Part shown: one piece after another, positions 54,315 to 62,865 of the stretch
How the letters are laid out: every line of letters starts with the position of its first letter
How positions within the stretch are numbered: the first letter of the stretch is position 1
Assembly: GCF_013912065.1 (NCBI RefSeq)
Contig: NZ_JACESA010000003.1
Location: 124,001-188,000 of the forward strand
Reading direction: 5' to 3'
Length of the DNA: 64,000 nt
From: Brevundimonas sp.
GTDB lineage: Bacteria; Pseudomonadota; Alphaproteobacteria; Caulobacterales; Caulobacteraceae
The notes under the pieces: model-generated
Told to the model about the DNA's origin: nothing
Databases searched by the model: none
Seen by the model: the letters and a program-made list of their open reading frames with translations, nothing else
Made by a program: the position numbers and the translations under genes

Positions 54315-55694
54315 ATGAGCTTCCACGCCCCTACCCCCCTCGAATGGCGCGAGGCGGCCCAGAAGGCGCTGAAGGACCGACCGATCGAGTCGCTGATGCA
54401 TCTCGACGCGGACCAGCTTGTCACCCGCCCCCTCTACGCCGCCGCCACCGGCGTCCAGCCGATCTTCGCCCCACGCCCGTCCGACTCCGAAGGTCGGGCC
54501 TGGGACCTGCGCACCCTGGTCGAGGGCGATGATCCCGAGGCGGTCAACGCCGCCGTCCTGACCGACCTTCAGGAAGGCGCCGCCTCGGTGGTGCTGAAGG
54601 GGCGGGTGCTGGCGGATTCCACCGCCCTGGGTCGGGCGCTGGAGGGTGTCGCGCTGGAACTGGCGCCGGTCGCCCTGGACGCCGGGATCGACGGGTCGGA
54701 CGCCGCCGACGCCCTGGCCGTCGCAGCCAAGGGTTCGCCCCGCGCGCAGCTTCGCTTTCACATGGACCCGGTCTCGGCCTTCGCCCAGGCGGGCGGATCG
54801 CCGCGTCCGGTCGAGGATCATCTGGCCCAGGCCGCCGAAACGGCGGCGCGCCATGCGGGGGTCTATCCCGAGGCGAGCTTCTTCATGGCCAGCGGCCGGG
54901 CGGCGCACGAGGCCGGCGGATCGGCGGCCCAGGAACTGGCCTTCGCCGCCGCCAGCGCCGTCGCCCATGCGAAGGCGGCGGTTGCGGCCGGGATGCCGGT
55001 CGAGGCGGCGCTGACGGGCACAGTCGTCGGCCTGTCGGTCGATGCGGAATATTTCGACAGCCTGGCCAAACTCAGGGCCATGCGCCTGATCTGGTCCAGC
55101 CTGACGAAGGCGTTCGGCGTCGAGACGCCGGCCGTGATCGAGGCGCGGTCGTCGCGGCGGATGCTGTCGGCGCGCGATCCCTGGCCCAATCTGCTGCGGC
55201 TGACGGCGGCGGGCTTCGCCGGCGCCGTGGGCGGGGCGGACGCAGTGTTGCTGGACGGCTTCACCCGCGCCTCGGGCCGGTCCGACGCCTTCGCCCGGCG
55301 TCAGGCCAGGAACACCCAGCTGGTCCTGATGGAGGAGGCCAACCTGGGCCGGGTCGACGATCCCGCCGCCGGAAGCTGGTATCTGGACGCCCGCACCCGC
55401 GATCTGGCCGAGGCGGGCTGGGCCGAGTTCCAGATGATCGAGGCCGAGGGCGGTCTGGTCGAGGCCCTGAAGGGCTCGGTCATCCAGCCCCGCATCGCCC
55501 GCGCCCGCGCGGTGCGTGAAGCCGCGTTGGCGAACGGTGCGGCCCAGATCATCGGCGTGACGAAATATGTCGATGCGGACGTGCGTTCCGCTCCAGTTGA
55601 GGCGACCGAAGCCGCGCCTTCGGCGGTCGAACGGGTCTGCGAGCCACTGACGTCCATACGCTTCGCCGCGGCCTTCGAGGAGGCAGGCCAATGA
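54315..55694 (+). CDS. mutA: methylmalonyl-CoA mutase small subunit, lacking B12 domain
   Basis: 459 residues from ATG 54315. Mutase-family TIM-barrel features ([60 protein letters not shown]) but no C-terminal cobalamin domain (no D-x-H-x-x-G), shorter than the about 620-residue classical small subunit. It probably stabilises the large subunit. Overlaps the mutB start (ATGA). Confidence 0.87.
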   Translation: MSFHAPTPLEWREAAQKALKDRPIESLMHLDADQLVTRPLYAAATGVQPIFAPRPSDSEGRAWDLRTLVEGDDPEAVNAAVLTDLQEGAASVVLKGRVLADSTALGRALEGVALELAPVALDAGIDGSDAADALAVAAKGSPRAQLRFHMDPVSAFAQAGGSPRPVEDHLAQAAETAARHAGVYPEASFFMASGRAAHEAGGSAAQELAFAAASAVAHAKAAVAAGMPVEAALTGTVVGLSVDAEYFDSLAKLRAMRLIWSSLTKAFGVETPAVIEARSSRRMLSARDPWPNLLRLTAAGFAGAVGGADAVLLDGFTRASGRSDAFARRQARNTQLVLMEEANLGRVDDPAAGSWYLDARTRDLAEAGWAEFQMIEAEGGLVEALKGSVIQPRIARARAVREAALANGAAQIIGVTKYVDADVRSAPVEATEAAPSAVERVCEPLTSIRFAAAFEEAGQ

Positions 55695-57847
55695 GCTTCC
55701 CCGATTTCAGCAAGATCGCCCTGAACCTCGACGCGACCGGACAGGGGCCGACGCGCGACCCGTGGCTGACGCCCGAAGGTCTTACCGTCGAGACCGCCTA
55801 TGGCCCCGAGACCCTTGCGCCGCTGGACCACCATCACGGCCTGCCGGGCTTCGCCCCCTTCGTGCGCGGTCCCTATCCGACCATGTACGCCGGCAATCCC
55901 TGGACCATCCGCCAGTACGCCGGCTTCTCGACCGCCGAGGAATCCAACGCCTTCTATCGCCGCAACCTGGCGGCCGGTCAGAAGGGCCTGTCCATCGCCT
56001 TCGATCTGGCGACGCACCGGGGCTATGACAGCGACCACCCCCGGGTGAAGGGCGACGTCGGCATGGCCGGCGTGGCCATCGACAGCATCTACGACATGCG
56101 GACCCTGTTCGACGGGATACCGCTGGACCAGATGTCGGTGTCGATGACGATGAACGGGGCGGTCCTGCCGATCCTGGCCCTCTATGTCGTCGCCGCCGAG
56201 GAACAGGGCGTCCCCCACGCCAAACTGACCGGGACCATCCAGAACGACATTCTGAAGGAGTTCATGGTTCGGAACACCTACATCTATCCGCCCGAACCCT
56301 CGATGCGGATCATCGCCGACATCTTCGCCTGGACGGCGCAGGAAACGCCGAAGTTCAACAGTATTTCCATCTCCGGCTATCATATGCAGGAGGCGGGGGC
56401 CTCGGCCGATATCGAGCTGGCCTATACGCTGGCGGACGGGATCGAATATCTGCGGGCGGGCGTGGCGGCGGGCATGCCGATCGACCGGTTCGCGCCGCGG
56501 CTGAGCTTCTTCTGGGCCATCGGCATGAACTATTTCATGGAGGTGGCCAAGATGCGGGCCGGCCGCCTGCTGTGGGCCGAGGCGGTGCGGAAAGAGGGCG
56601 GGGTCGATCCCAAGTCCCTGTCCCTGCGCGCCCACTGCCAGACATCCGGTTGGAGCCTCGCCGCACAAGACGTGTTCAACAATGTGCCGCGCACCATGGT
56701 CGAGGCCATGGCGGCGGCGGGCGGCCAGACGCAGTCGCTGCACACCAATGCCCTGGACGAAGCCCTGGCCCTGCCGACCGACTTCTCGGCGCGGATCGCG
56801 CGCAACACCCAGATCCTGCTGCAGCAGGAGACCGGCCTGACCAAGGTCATCGACCCCTGGGGCGGCAGCTTCTACGTCGAACGCCTGACCCACGAACTGG
56901 CCGAAAAGGCACGCGCCCACATGGCCGAGGTCGAGGCCCTGGGCGGTATGGCCAAGGCCATAGAGGCGGGGATTCCCAAGCTGCGGATCGAGGAATCCGC
57001 CGCCAGGACCCAGGCGCGGATCGACACCGGTCAGCAGACGGTGGTCGGCGTGAACAAATATCTGAACCCCGTCGTCGACGATATTCCGATGCTGAAGGTC
57101 GATAATGCGGCGGTGCTGGCGGCCCAGATCGACAAGCTGAAACGGTTGCGGGCCGAGCGGGATCAGACCGTGACCGATGCGGCGCTGGAGGCGTTGACCA
57201 ATGGGGCGCGCGGGACCGCCAATCTGCTGGAGCTGGCGGTCCAGGCCGCTCGCGCCAAGGCCACGGTGGGCGAAATCTCCGACGCCCTGGAGGCCGCCTT
57301 TGGCCGCCATGTGGCGACGGTCCAGACCGTGTCCGGCGTCTATGCGAAGGAGGCGGGGAACGACGCCCGCTTCGCCCGCGCCCGCGACATGGTGGCGACC
57401 TTCGTCGAGAACGACGGCGGCCCGCCGCGCATCCTGATCGCCAAACTGGGCCAGGACGGCCATGACCGGGGTCAGAAGGTAGTCGCCACCGGATACGGCG
57501 ATCTGGGCTTCGACGTCACTGCCGGCAGTCTGTTCCAGACCCCGGCCGAGGCGGCGAAGGATGCGGTCGAAAAGGGGGTTCACGCGGTGGGCGCCAGTTC
57601 CCTGGCGGCGGGCCATCTGACCCTGGTTCCTGAGCTGAAGGCCGAGCTGGAGAAGCTGGGCCGGCCCGACATCATGATCGTGGTCGGGGGCGTCATCCCG
57701 CCGTCGGACGTCCAGCCCCTGCTCGATATGGGCGCGGCGGCCGTCTATCCGCCCGGTTCGGCCATCGCCGACACGGCCGTGGACCTGATCGAGAAACTGA
57801 ACCAGCGGCTGGGTTACGCCCAGCCCGCCCCGAAGGAGATCGCATGA
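55691..57847 (+). CDS. mutB: methylmalonyl-CoA mutase large subunit
   Basis: 718 residues. Barrel domain with [45 protein letters not shown] and [14 protein letters not shown], then a cobalamin domain with GQDGHDRG (His591 as cobalt ligand) and [14 protein letters not shown]. It converts methylmalonyl-CoA to succinyl-CoA with adenosylcobalamin. Stop overlaps the start of the epimerase gene. Confidence 0.96.
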   Translation: MSFPDFSKIALNLDATGQGPTRDPWLTPEGLTVETAYGPETLAPLDHHHGLPGFAPFVRGPYPTMYAGNPWTIRQYAGFSTAEESNAFYRRNLAAGQKGLSIAFDLATHRGYDSDHPRVKGDVGMAGVAIDSIYDMRTLFDGIPLDQMSVSMTMNGAVLPILALYVVAAEEQGVPHAKLTGTIQNDILKEFMVRNTYIYPPEPSMRIIADIFAWTAQETPKFNSISISGYHMQEAGASADIELAYTLADGIEYLRAGVAAGMPIDRFAPRLSFFWAIGMNYFMEVAKMRAGRLLWAEAVRKEGGVDPKSLSLRAHCQTSGWSLAAQDVFNNVPRTMVEAMAAAGGQTQSLHTNALDEALALPTDFSARIARNTQILLQQETGLTKVIDPWGGSFYVERLTHELAEKARAHMAEVEALGGMAKAIEAGIPKLRIEESAARTQARIDTGQQTVVGVNKYLNPVVDDIPMLKVDNAAVLAAQIDKLKRLRAERDQTVTDAALEALTNGARGTANLLELAVQAARAKATVGEISDALEAAFGRHVATVQTVSGVYAKEAGNDARFARARDMVATFVENDGGPPRILIAKLGQDGHDRGQKVVATGYGDLGFDVTAGSLFQTPAEAAKDAVEKGVHAVGASSLAAGHLTLVPELKAELEKLGRPDIMIVVGGVIPPSDVQPLLDMGAAAVYPPGSAIADTAVDLIEKLNQRLGYAQPAPKEIA

Positions 57848-58266
57848 TCGGCGCTCTGAACCATGTCGGCGTCGCCACGCCCTCCATCGCGGACTCGATC
57901 AAACTGTATCGCGACATTCTGGGCGCCACGAAGATCGGCGAACCCTTCGACCTGCCGGCCCAGGGGGTGAAGGTCTGCTTCATCGACACTCCGACGGCCC
58001 AGATCGAGCTGATCGAACCCTATGACGACACCAGCCCCATCGTCGGCTTCCTGGCCAAGAACCCCAAGGGCGGCCAGCACCATGTCTGTTTCGAGGTCGC
58101 CGACATCCAGGCCGCCGTCGCCGAAATGCGGGCCAAGGGCGTCACCATCCTGGGCACGGGCGAACCCCGCATCGGCGCCCACGGCACGCCGGTCGTCTTC
58201 CTGCATCCGCGCGACATGGGCGGGGTGCTGATCGAATTGATGGAGACGCCGAAAAACGGTCACTGA
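57844..58266 (+). CDS. mce: methylmalonyl-CoA epimerase
   Basis: 140 residues. VOC-fold enzyme with [31 protein letters not shown] (metal His) and [10 protein letters not shown] (metal Glu). It turns the S into the R form of methylmalonyl-CoA for the mutase. Starts at ATG 57844 inside the mutB stop, completing the carboxylase-epimerase-mutase set. Confidence 0.95.
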   Translation: MIGALNHVGVATPSIADSIKLYRDILGATKIGEPFDLPAQGVKVCFIDTPTAQIELIEPYDDTSPIVGFLAKNPKGGQHHVCFEVADIQAAVAEMRAKGVTILGTGEPRIGAHGTPVVFLHPRDMGGVLIELMETPKNGH

Positions 58267-58375
58267 TCGGCAACGATAAGTTTCCATCGTTTCGATATCT
58301 GCTCGCCCAAAGTCCTGCCACTCTGCCTGTGTCGAACGGGGCTGGCCCGTTCCAGAGATCAGAGCGAGCGGGATC

Positions 58376-59206
58376 ATGACCACCTTCACCACCACCGACG
58401 GCGTCGACATCTTCTTCAAGGACTGGGGTCCGAAGGACGGCCCGGTCGTCATCCTCAGCCACGGCTGGCCGCTGAATTCGGACAGCTGGGAGAACCAGGC
58501 CTTCTTCCTCGCCTCGAACGGCTATCGGGTCGTCACCCATGATCGTCGCGGCCACGGCCGTTCGACCCAGGTCTGGGACGGCAACGACATGGACCACTAC
58601 GCCGACGACCTGGCCCAGCTGATCGAACATCTGGACCTCAAGGACGTGTCGCTGTTCGGCTTCTCGACCGGCGGCGGCGAAGTCGCCCGCTATGTCGGCC
58701 GCCACGGCACGGGCCGGGTGGCCAAACTGGGCCTGATCTCGGCGGTGCCGCCGCTGATGCTGAAGACCGAGGCCAATCCCGACGGCCTGCCGATCGAGGT
58801 GTTCGACGGCATCCGCGCCGGCAGCGTCGCCGACCGGTCGCAACTGTATCTCGACCTCGCCTCGGGCCCCTTCTTCGGCTTCAACCGCCCCGGCGCAAAG
58901 GCCTCGCAAGGCATGATCCAGAGCTTCTGGGCCCAGGGCATGATGGCCGGGTTCAAGAACACCTATGACTCGATCAAGGCCTTCTCCGAGACCGACTTCA
59001 ACGAAGACCTGAAGAAGTTCGACCGTCCGACCCTGATCGTCCACGGCGACGACGACCAGGTGGTGCCGATCGACCGCGCCGGCCGCGCGTCGAAGGAACT
59101 GGTCCCCCACGCCGAGCTGAAGGTCTATCCGGGCGCCCCGCACGGCCTGACCGACACCCACAAGGACCAGCTGAACGCGGACCTGCTGGCCTTCCTGCGC
59201 GGCTGA
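58376..59206 (+). CDS. alpha/beta hydrolase, non-heme chloroperoxidase-like
   Basis: 276 residues. [17 protein letters not shown] (oxyanion region), YDRRGHGRS-like [27 protein letters not shown] (nucleophile Ser), [11 protein letters not shown] (acid) and [11 protein letters not shown] (His). This pattern fits cofactor-free haloperoxidase/esterase proteins. Physiological role unknown. A strong hairpin follows it. Confidence 0.9.
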   Translation: MTTFTTTDGVDIFFKDWGPKDGPVVILSHGWPLNSDSWENQAFFLASNGYRVVTHDRRGHGRSTQVWDGNDMDHYADDLAQLIEHLDLKDVSLFGFSTGGGEVARYVGRHGTGRVAKLGLISAVPPLMLKTEANPDGLPIEVFDGIRAGSVADRSQLYLDLASGPFFGFNRPGAKASQGMIQSFWAQGMMAGFKNTYDSIKAFSETDFNEDLKKFDRPTLIVHGDDDQVVPIDRAGRASKELVPHAELKVYPGAPHGLTDTHKDQLNADLLAFLRG

Positions 59207-59225
59207 TCGAACGCGCCGTCGCGAC

Positions 59226-59249
59226 CGCGCCTCCGTCCCCGGAGGCGCG
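59226..59249 (+). terminator. strong hairpin after alpha/beta hydrolase gene
   Basis: Perfect stem CGCGCCTCCG / CGGAGGCGCG with loop TCCC, 19 bases past the stop. There is no T run, so termination is likely but not certain. Confidence 0.5.
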
Positions 59250-59316
59250 GCTTCGCGCATCAAGCGGAGCCTTTCTCGACCTGCGCCGTTAAGCCGCACG
59301 AACGGGAGACTTAACC

Positions 59317-60240
59317 ATGATGCGTCGCCTCACCGCCTTCGTCGCTGTCGCCGCCCTGACCGGCGTCGCAGCCTGCCAGCCCGCCGAACCGGAACAGCCG
59401 GTCGCCCCGGTGGAGCCCCAGGCCGCCCCGGCGCCCACCGCACCCGCCGTCGGCTACGCCTGCGAGAGCGGGGCGACGGTCCAGGCCGCCTATCCTGACA
59501 GTTCGACGGCCCAGCTGTCCTACAAGGGCCAGACCTACACCCTGCGCACGGTTCAGGCCGCCAGCGGCGCCCGCTATGTCGGCTCCGGCGTCGAATGGTG
59601 GACCGCCACCCGCGATGGCCAGGAGAGCGCGACCCTCAGCCGCCTGGGGCCGAATGAGGAGGTCGGGGTGGCTGTTCTGGAACGTTGCTCGCGGCCGGCC
59701 TCGGCAACAGGTCCAGGCCAGGTCGCGGGCATGACCCCCGGCCCCCTGACCATACCGGGACAGGCGCCCGCTCCGGGCGGGGTTCTGCCCGCCGCCGCGC
59801 CGTGCAAGGGTCCGCAACTGAAACTGGCGGCCGAGAGCGGCGACGCGGGGGCCGGAAACCGGGTCCGCAACTTCAGCTTCCAGAACATCGGCGCCCAGGC
59901 CTGCAGCCTGACCGGCTATCCCGGCGTGACCCTGCTGGACGGCCAGGGCCGCGCCCTGACCTCGATCCGCGCCGACCAGAGCCCCGGCAGCTATTTCCGC
60001 CAGGGTCAGACCCCGACCCCGGTGACGGTCCAGCCCCAGGCCAAGGCCTATTTCGAACTGGCCTGGACCGTCGTGCCCGACGAGACGATGCAGAAGTCCT
60101 GCCCCAGCGCGGCCACCCTGCGCGCCACGGCCCCGAACGACACGGCCGCGGTCAGCCTGCCGTTCGCCTTCCAGCCTTGCGGCGGCAAGGTCCGCGTCAG
60201 TCCGATCCGGTCCGAGGCCGACCCCCGGATGGCGACCTAA
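59317..60240 (+). CDS. lipoprotein with MliC-like and DUF4232 domains
   Basis: 307 residues. Lipobox ending LTGVAAC (Cys20), a Pro/Ala-rich linker, an MliC lysozyme-inhibitor-like domain at about residues 46-120 (YACESGATVQAAYP, SASGARYVGSGVEWWTA), a second linker, and a DUF4232 domain at about 165-300 (NFSFQNIGAQACSLTGYPG). Probably anchored in the outer or inner membrane, periplasmic. ATG 59317 and 59320 are both possible. Confidence 0.8.
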   Translation: MMRRLTAFVAVAALTGVAACQPAEPEQPVAPVEPQAAPAPTAPAVGYACESGATVQAAYPDSSTAQLSYKGQTYTLRTVQAASGARYVGSGVEWWTATRDGQESATLSRLGPNEEVGVAVLERCSRPASATGPGQVAGMTPGPLTIPGQAPAPGGVLPAAAPCKGPQLKLAAESGDAGAGNRVRNFSFQNIGAQACSLTGYPGVTLLDGQGRALTSIRADQSPGSYFRQGQTPTPVTVQPQAKAYFELAWTVVPDETMQKSCPSAATLRATAPNDTAAVSLPFAFQPCGGKVRVSPIRSEADPRMAT

Positions 60241-60281
60241 GACGGCTGGAAACCCGGTCGAAATCGGCGTAGGTCGCGGCC

Positions 60282-61472
60282 ATGACCCAGAGCTTCTACG
60301 ACCGCGTCGCCGGCGAACTGACCGAGATCGACGCCCAGGGCCTGACCAAGCCCGAACGCGTCATCGCCTCGCGCCAGGGGCCGGTGATCCAGGTCGCCGG
60401 CCGCGACGTGCTGAACTTCTGCGCCAACAACTATCTGGGCCTGGCGGGCGACGAGCGGGTCGTTCAGGCCGGGATCGCCGCCCAGCAGAAATGGGGCGCC
60501 GGCACGGCCTCGGTCCGCTTCATCTGCGGCACGCTGGAAATCCACAAGGAGCTGGAAGCGGCTATCGCCGGCTACCTGGGCTTCGAGGACGCCATCCTGT
60601 TCGCCGCCGCCTTCGACGCCAACGGCGGCCTGTTCGAACCCCTGCTGGGCGAGAACGACGCCATCGTCTCCGACAGCCTGAACCACGCCTCGATCATCGA
60701 CGGGGTGCGGCTGTGCAAGGCCAAACGCTATCGGTTCGCCAACTCGGACATGGACGAGCTGGAAAGTCGGCTGAAGGAGGCGCGCGACGCCGGCGCCCGC
60801 GACATCATCATCGCCACCGACGGCGCCTTCTCGATGGACGGCTATATCGCCAAGCTGGACGAGATCCGGGTCCTGGCCGACAAGTACGACGCCCTGATCA
60901 TGGTCGACGACTGCCACGCAACGGGCTTTTTGGGTCCGCAGGGCAAGGGCTCCTTCGCCCATCACGGGGTCGAGGTGGACTTCGTCACCGGCACCTTCGG
61001 CAAGGCCCTGGGCGGGGCCATGGGCGGCTTCATCTGCGCGCGGAAGTCGGTGGTCGAACTGCTGAAACAGCGGGCGCGGCCCTATCTGTTCTCCAACGCC
61101 CTGGCGCCGGCGGTGTGCGGTTCGTCGCTGGAAGCCATCCGCATCGCCCAGGGCGAGGAGGGCGACCGTCTGCGCACGCGCCTGTCGGCCAACGCCCACC
61201 GCTATCGCGGCGCCATGGCGGACGCCGGCTTCACCCTGCTGGACGGCGAACATCCGATCATCCCGGTGATGCTGGGCGACGCTAAGCTGGCGCAGGATTT
61301 CGCGGCCCGGGCGTTGGAGCTGGGCGTTTATGTGATCGGGTTTTCGTTCCCGGTCGTGCCGCGTGGTCAGGCCCGTATCCGCACCCAGATGTCGGCGGCC
61401 CATTCGTTCGAACAGATCGACCGGACGGTTGCGGCGTTTACGGCGGCGGGGCGGGAGCTGGGGGTCATCTGA
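60282..61472 (+). CDS. kbl: glycine C-acetyltransferase
   Basis: 396 residues. PLP enzyme of the alpha-oxoamine synthase family: NFCANNYLGLAGDERV, GAGTASVRFICGTLEIHKELE, MVDDCHATGFLG and TGTFGKALGGAMGGFIC (PLP Lys). It cleaves 2-amino-3-ketobutyrate with CoA to glycine and acetyl-CoA. It is followed by tdh, with a repeat element between them. Confidence 0.95.
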   Translation: MTQSFYDRVAGELTEIDAQGLTKPERVIASRQGPVIQVAGRDVLNFCANNYLGLAGDERVVQAGIAAQQKWGAGTASVRFICGTLEIHKELEAAIAGYLGFEDAILFAAAFDANGGLFEPLLGENDAIVSDSLNHASIIDGVRLCKAKRYRFANSDMDELESRLKEARDAGARDIIIATDGAFSMDGYIAKLDEIRVLADKYDALIMVDDCHATGFLGPQGKGSFAHHGVEVDFVTGTFGKALGGAMGGFICARKSVVELLKQRARPYLFSNALAPAVCGSSLEAIRIAQGEEGDRLRTRLSANAHRYRGAMADAGFTLLDGEHPIIPVMLGDAKLAQDFAARALELGVYVIGFSFPVVPRGQARIRTQMSAAHSFEQIDRTVAAFTAAGRELGVI

Positions 61473-61513
61473 CTGGGGGCCATAAAGGGCCGCCGTCGGC
61501 GCCACATTAATTC

Positions 61514-61618
61514 CGTCATCCTAGGCCTTGTGCCTAGGATCCATAGACTCCTTCGAGGACGGGGGCGCACCGGCGAAAACCGGGAGTATGGATCCTAGGC
61601 ACAAGGCCTAGGATGACG
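61514..61618. repeat. 105-bp double-hairpin element, copy 3
   Basis: Same family as copies 1 and 2 but inverted. Both hairpins have stem ATCCTAGGC / GCCTAGGAT with loops CTTGT and ACAAG. Lies between kbl and tdh, ending 28 bases before the tdh start. Confidence 0.85.
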
Positions 61619-61646
61619 ATCTTAGAGATTTTGGGAGACGCCACTC

Positions 61647-62699
61647 ATGGCCGAAACAATGAAGGCCCTGGCCAAGACCGGGCCGGTGCAGGGACTGGAA
61701 CTGATCGACGCTCCCGTCCCCGAGGCGGGGCCGGAGGATGTGCTGATCCGCGTGCACCGCACCGCCGTCTGCGGCACCGACATCCACATCTGGAACTGGG
61801 ACGAGTGGTCCCAGAAAAACGTCCCGACCCCGATGATCACCGGCCACGAGTTCGCCGGCGAGATCGTCGCCGTCGGCAAGGACGTGGATCGCCCGCTGAA
61901 GATCGGTCAGCGCGTCTCGGCCGAGGGCCATGTCATCGACCTGAACTCCGAAGCCGCTCGCGCCGGTCACTTCCACCTGGATCCCAAGACACGCGGCATC
62001 GGCGTGAACCGCCAGGGCGCCTTCGCCGAGTTCGTGGTGGCCCCGGCCTTCAACGTCATCGAACTGCCCGACGACGTGCCCTATGAGATCGGCTCGATCC
62101 TGGACCCGTTCGGCAACGCCGTGCACACCGCCCAACAGTTCGACCTGCTGGGCGAGGACGTCCTGGTCACCGGCGCCGGCCCCATCGGCATGATGGCCGC
62201 CGCCGTGGCGCGTCACGCCGGGGCCCGCACCGTGGTCCTGACCGACATCAACGACTTCCGGCTGGAGCTGGCTCAGAAGGTGGCGCCGGGCGTCCGCACC
62301 GTGAACACGACCAAGGAAGACCTCCACGACGTCATGAAGGAACTGGGCCTGAAGGTCGGGTTCGACGTGGCGCTGGAAATGTCCGGCTCGCCCGTCGCCT
62401 TCAAACAGTGCGTCGACACCCTGATCATGGGCGGCGGCATGGCCATGCTGGGCATCCCCGCCAAGCCGATGGAGACCGACTGGGGCGCAATCATCCTGAA
62501 GGCCCTGACGATCAAGGGCGTCTATGGCCGCGAGATGTTCACCACCTGGCGCAAGATGCTGGGCCTGCTGAAGGCCGGCCTGGACCTGCAGCCCCTTATC
62601 ACCCACCGCCTGAACTACGCCGACTACCGCGAAGGCTTCGAAGCCATGAAGTCGGGCCAGTCGGGCAAGGTGGTTCTGGACTGGGACAAGGCCGCCTGA
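61647..62699 (+). CDS. tdh: L-threonine 3-dehydrogenase
   Basis: 350 residues. Medium-chain dehydrogenase with catalytic zinc Cys42 (AVCGTDIHIW), TGHEFAGEI (His67, Glu68), and NAD site GAGPIGMMA. The structural zinc lobe (about residues 94-118, EGHVIDLNSEAARAGHF) has none of the four Cys found in E. coli Tdh. It oxidises L-threonine to 2-amino-3-ketobutyrate for Kbl. Confidence 0.93.
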   Translation: MAETMKALAKTGPVQGLELIDAPVPEAGPEDVLIRVHRTAVCGTDIHIWNWDEWSQKNVPTPMITGHEFAGEIVAVGKDVDRPLKIGQRVSAEGHVIDLNSEAARAGHFHLDPKTRGIGVNRQGAFAEFVVAPAFNVIELPDDVPYEIGSILDPFGNAVHTAQQFDLLGEDVLVTGAGPIGMMAAAVARHAGARTVVLTDINDFRLELAQKVAPGVRTVNTTKEDLHDVMKELGLKVGFDVALEMSGSPVAFKQCVDTLIMGGGMAMLGIPAKPMETDWGAIILKALTIKGVYGREMFTTWRKMLGLLKAGLDLQPLITHRLNYADYREGFEAMKSGQSGKVVLDWDKAA

Positions 62700-62706
62700 T
62701 CGCCCA

Positions 62707-62859
62707 CCGTCTCCTCCCCGCGAAGCGGGGAGGGGGACCGCCGCGCCCCTTGCGCGGGGGTGGAGGGGCTCTTGAAGTCCCACCGAAGTCGCGTCGCAGA
62801 ACCCCTCCGTCTCTCCGCTACGCTCCGAGCCACCTCCCCGCGAAGCGGGGAGGAGACGG
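62707..62859. repeat. family-2 palindromic element, copy B
   Basis: Begins CCGTCTCCTCCCCGCGAAGC, ends GAAGCGGGGAGGAGACGG; also holds GGTGGAGGGGCTCTT and AACCCCTCCGTC arms shared with copy A. Fills the gap between tdh and the convergent transglycosylase gene. Confidence 0.7.
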
Positions 62860-62865
62860 CCGTCC

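Noticed and set aside
51550-61618. CRISPR array
   Set aside because: Repeats are large, widely spaced, of both orientations and built of two hairpins; no spacer pattern and no cas genes.
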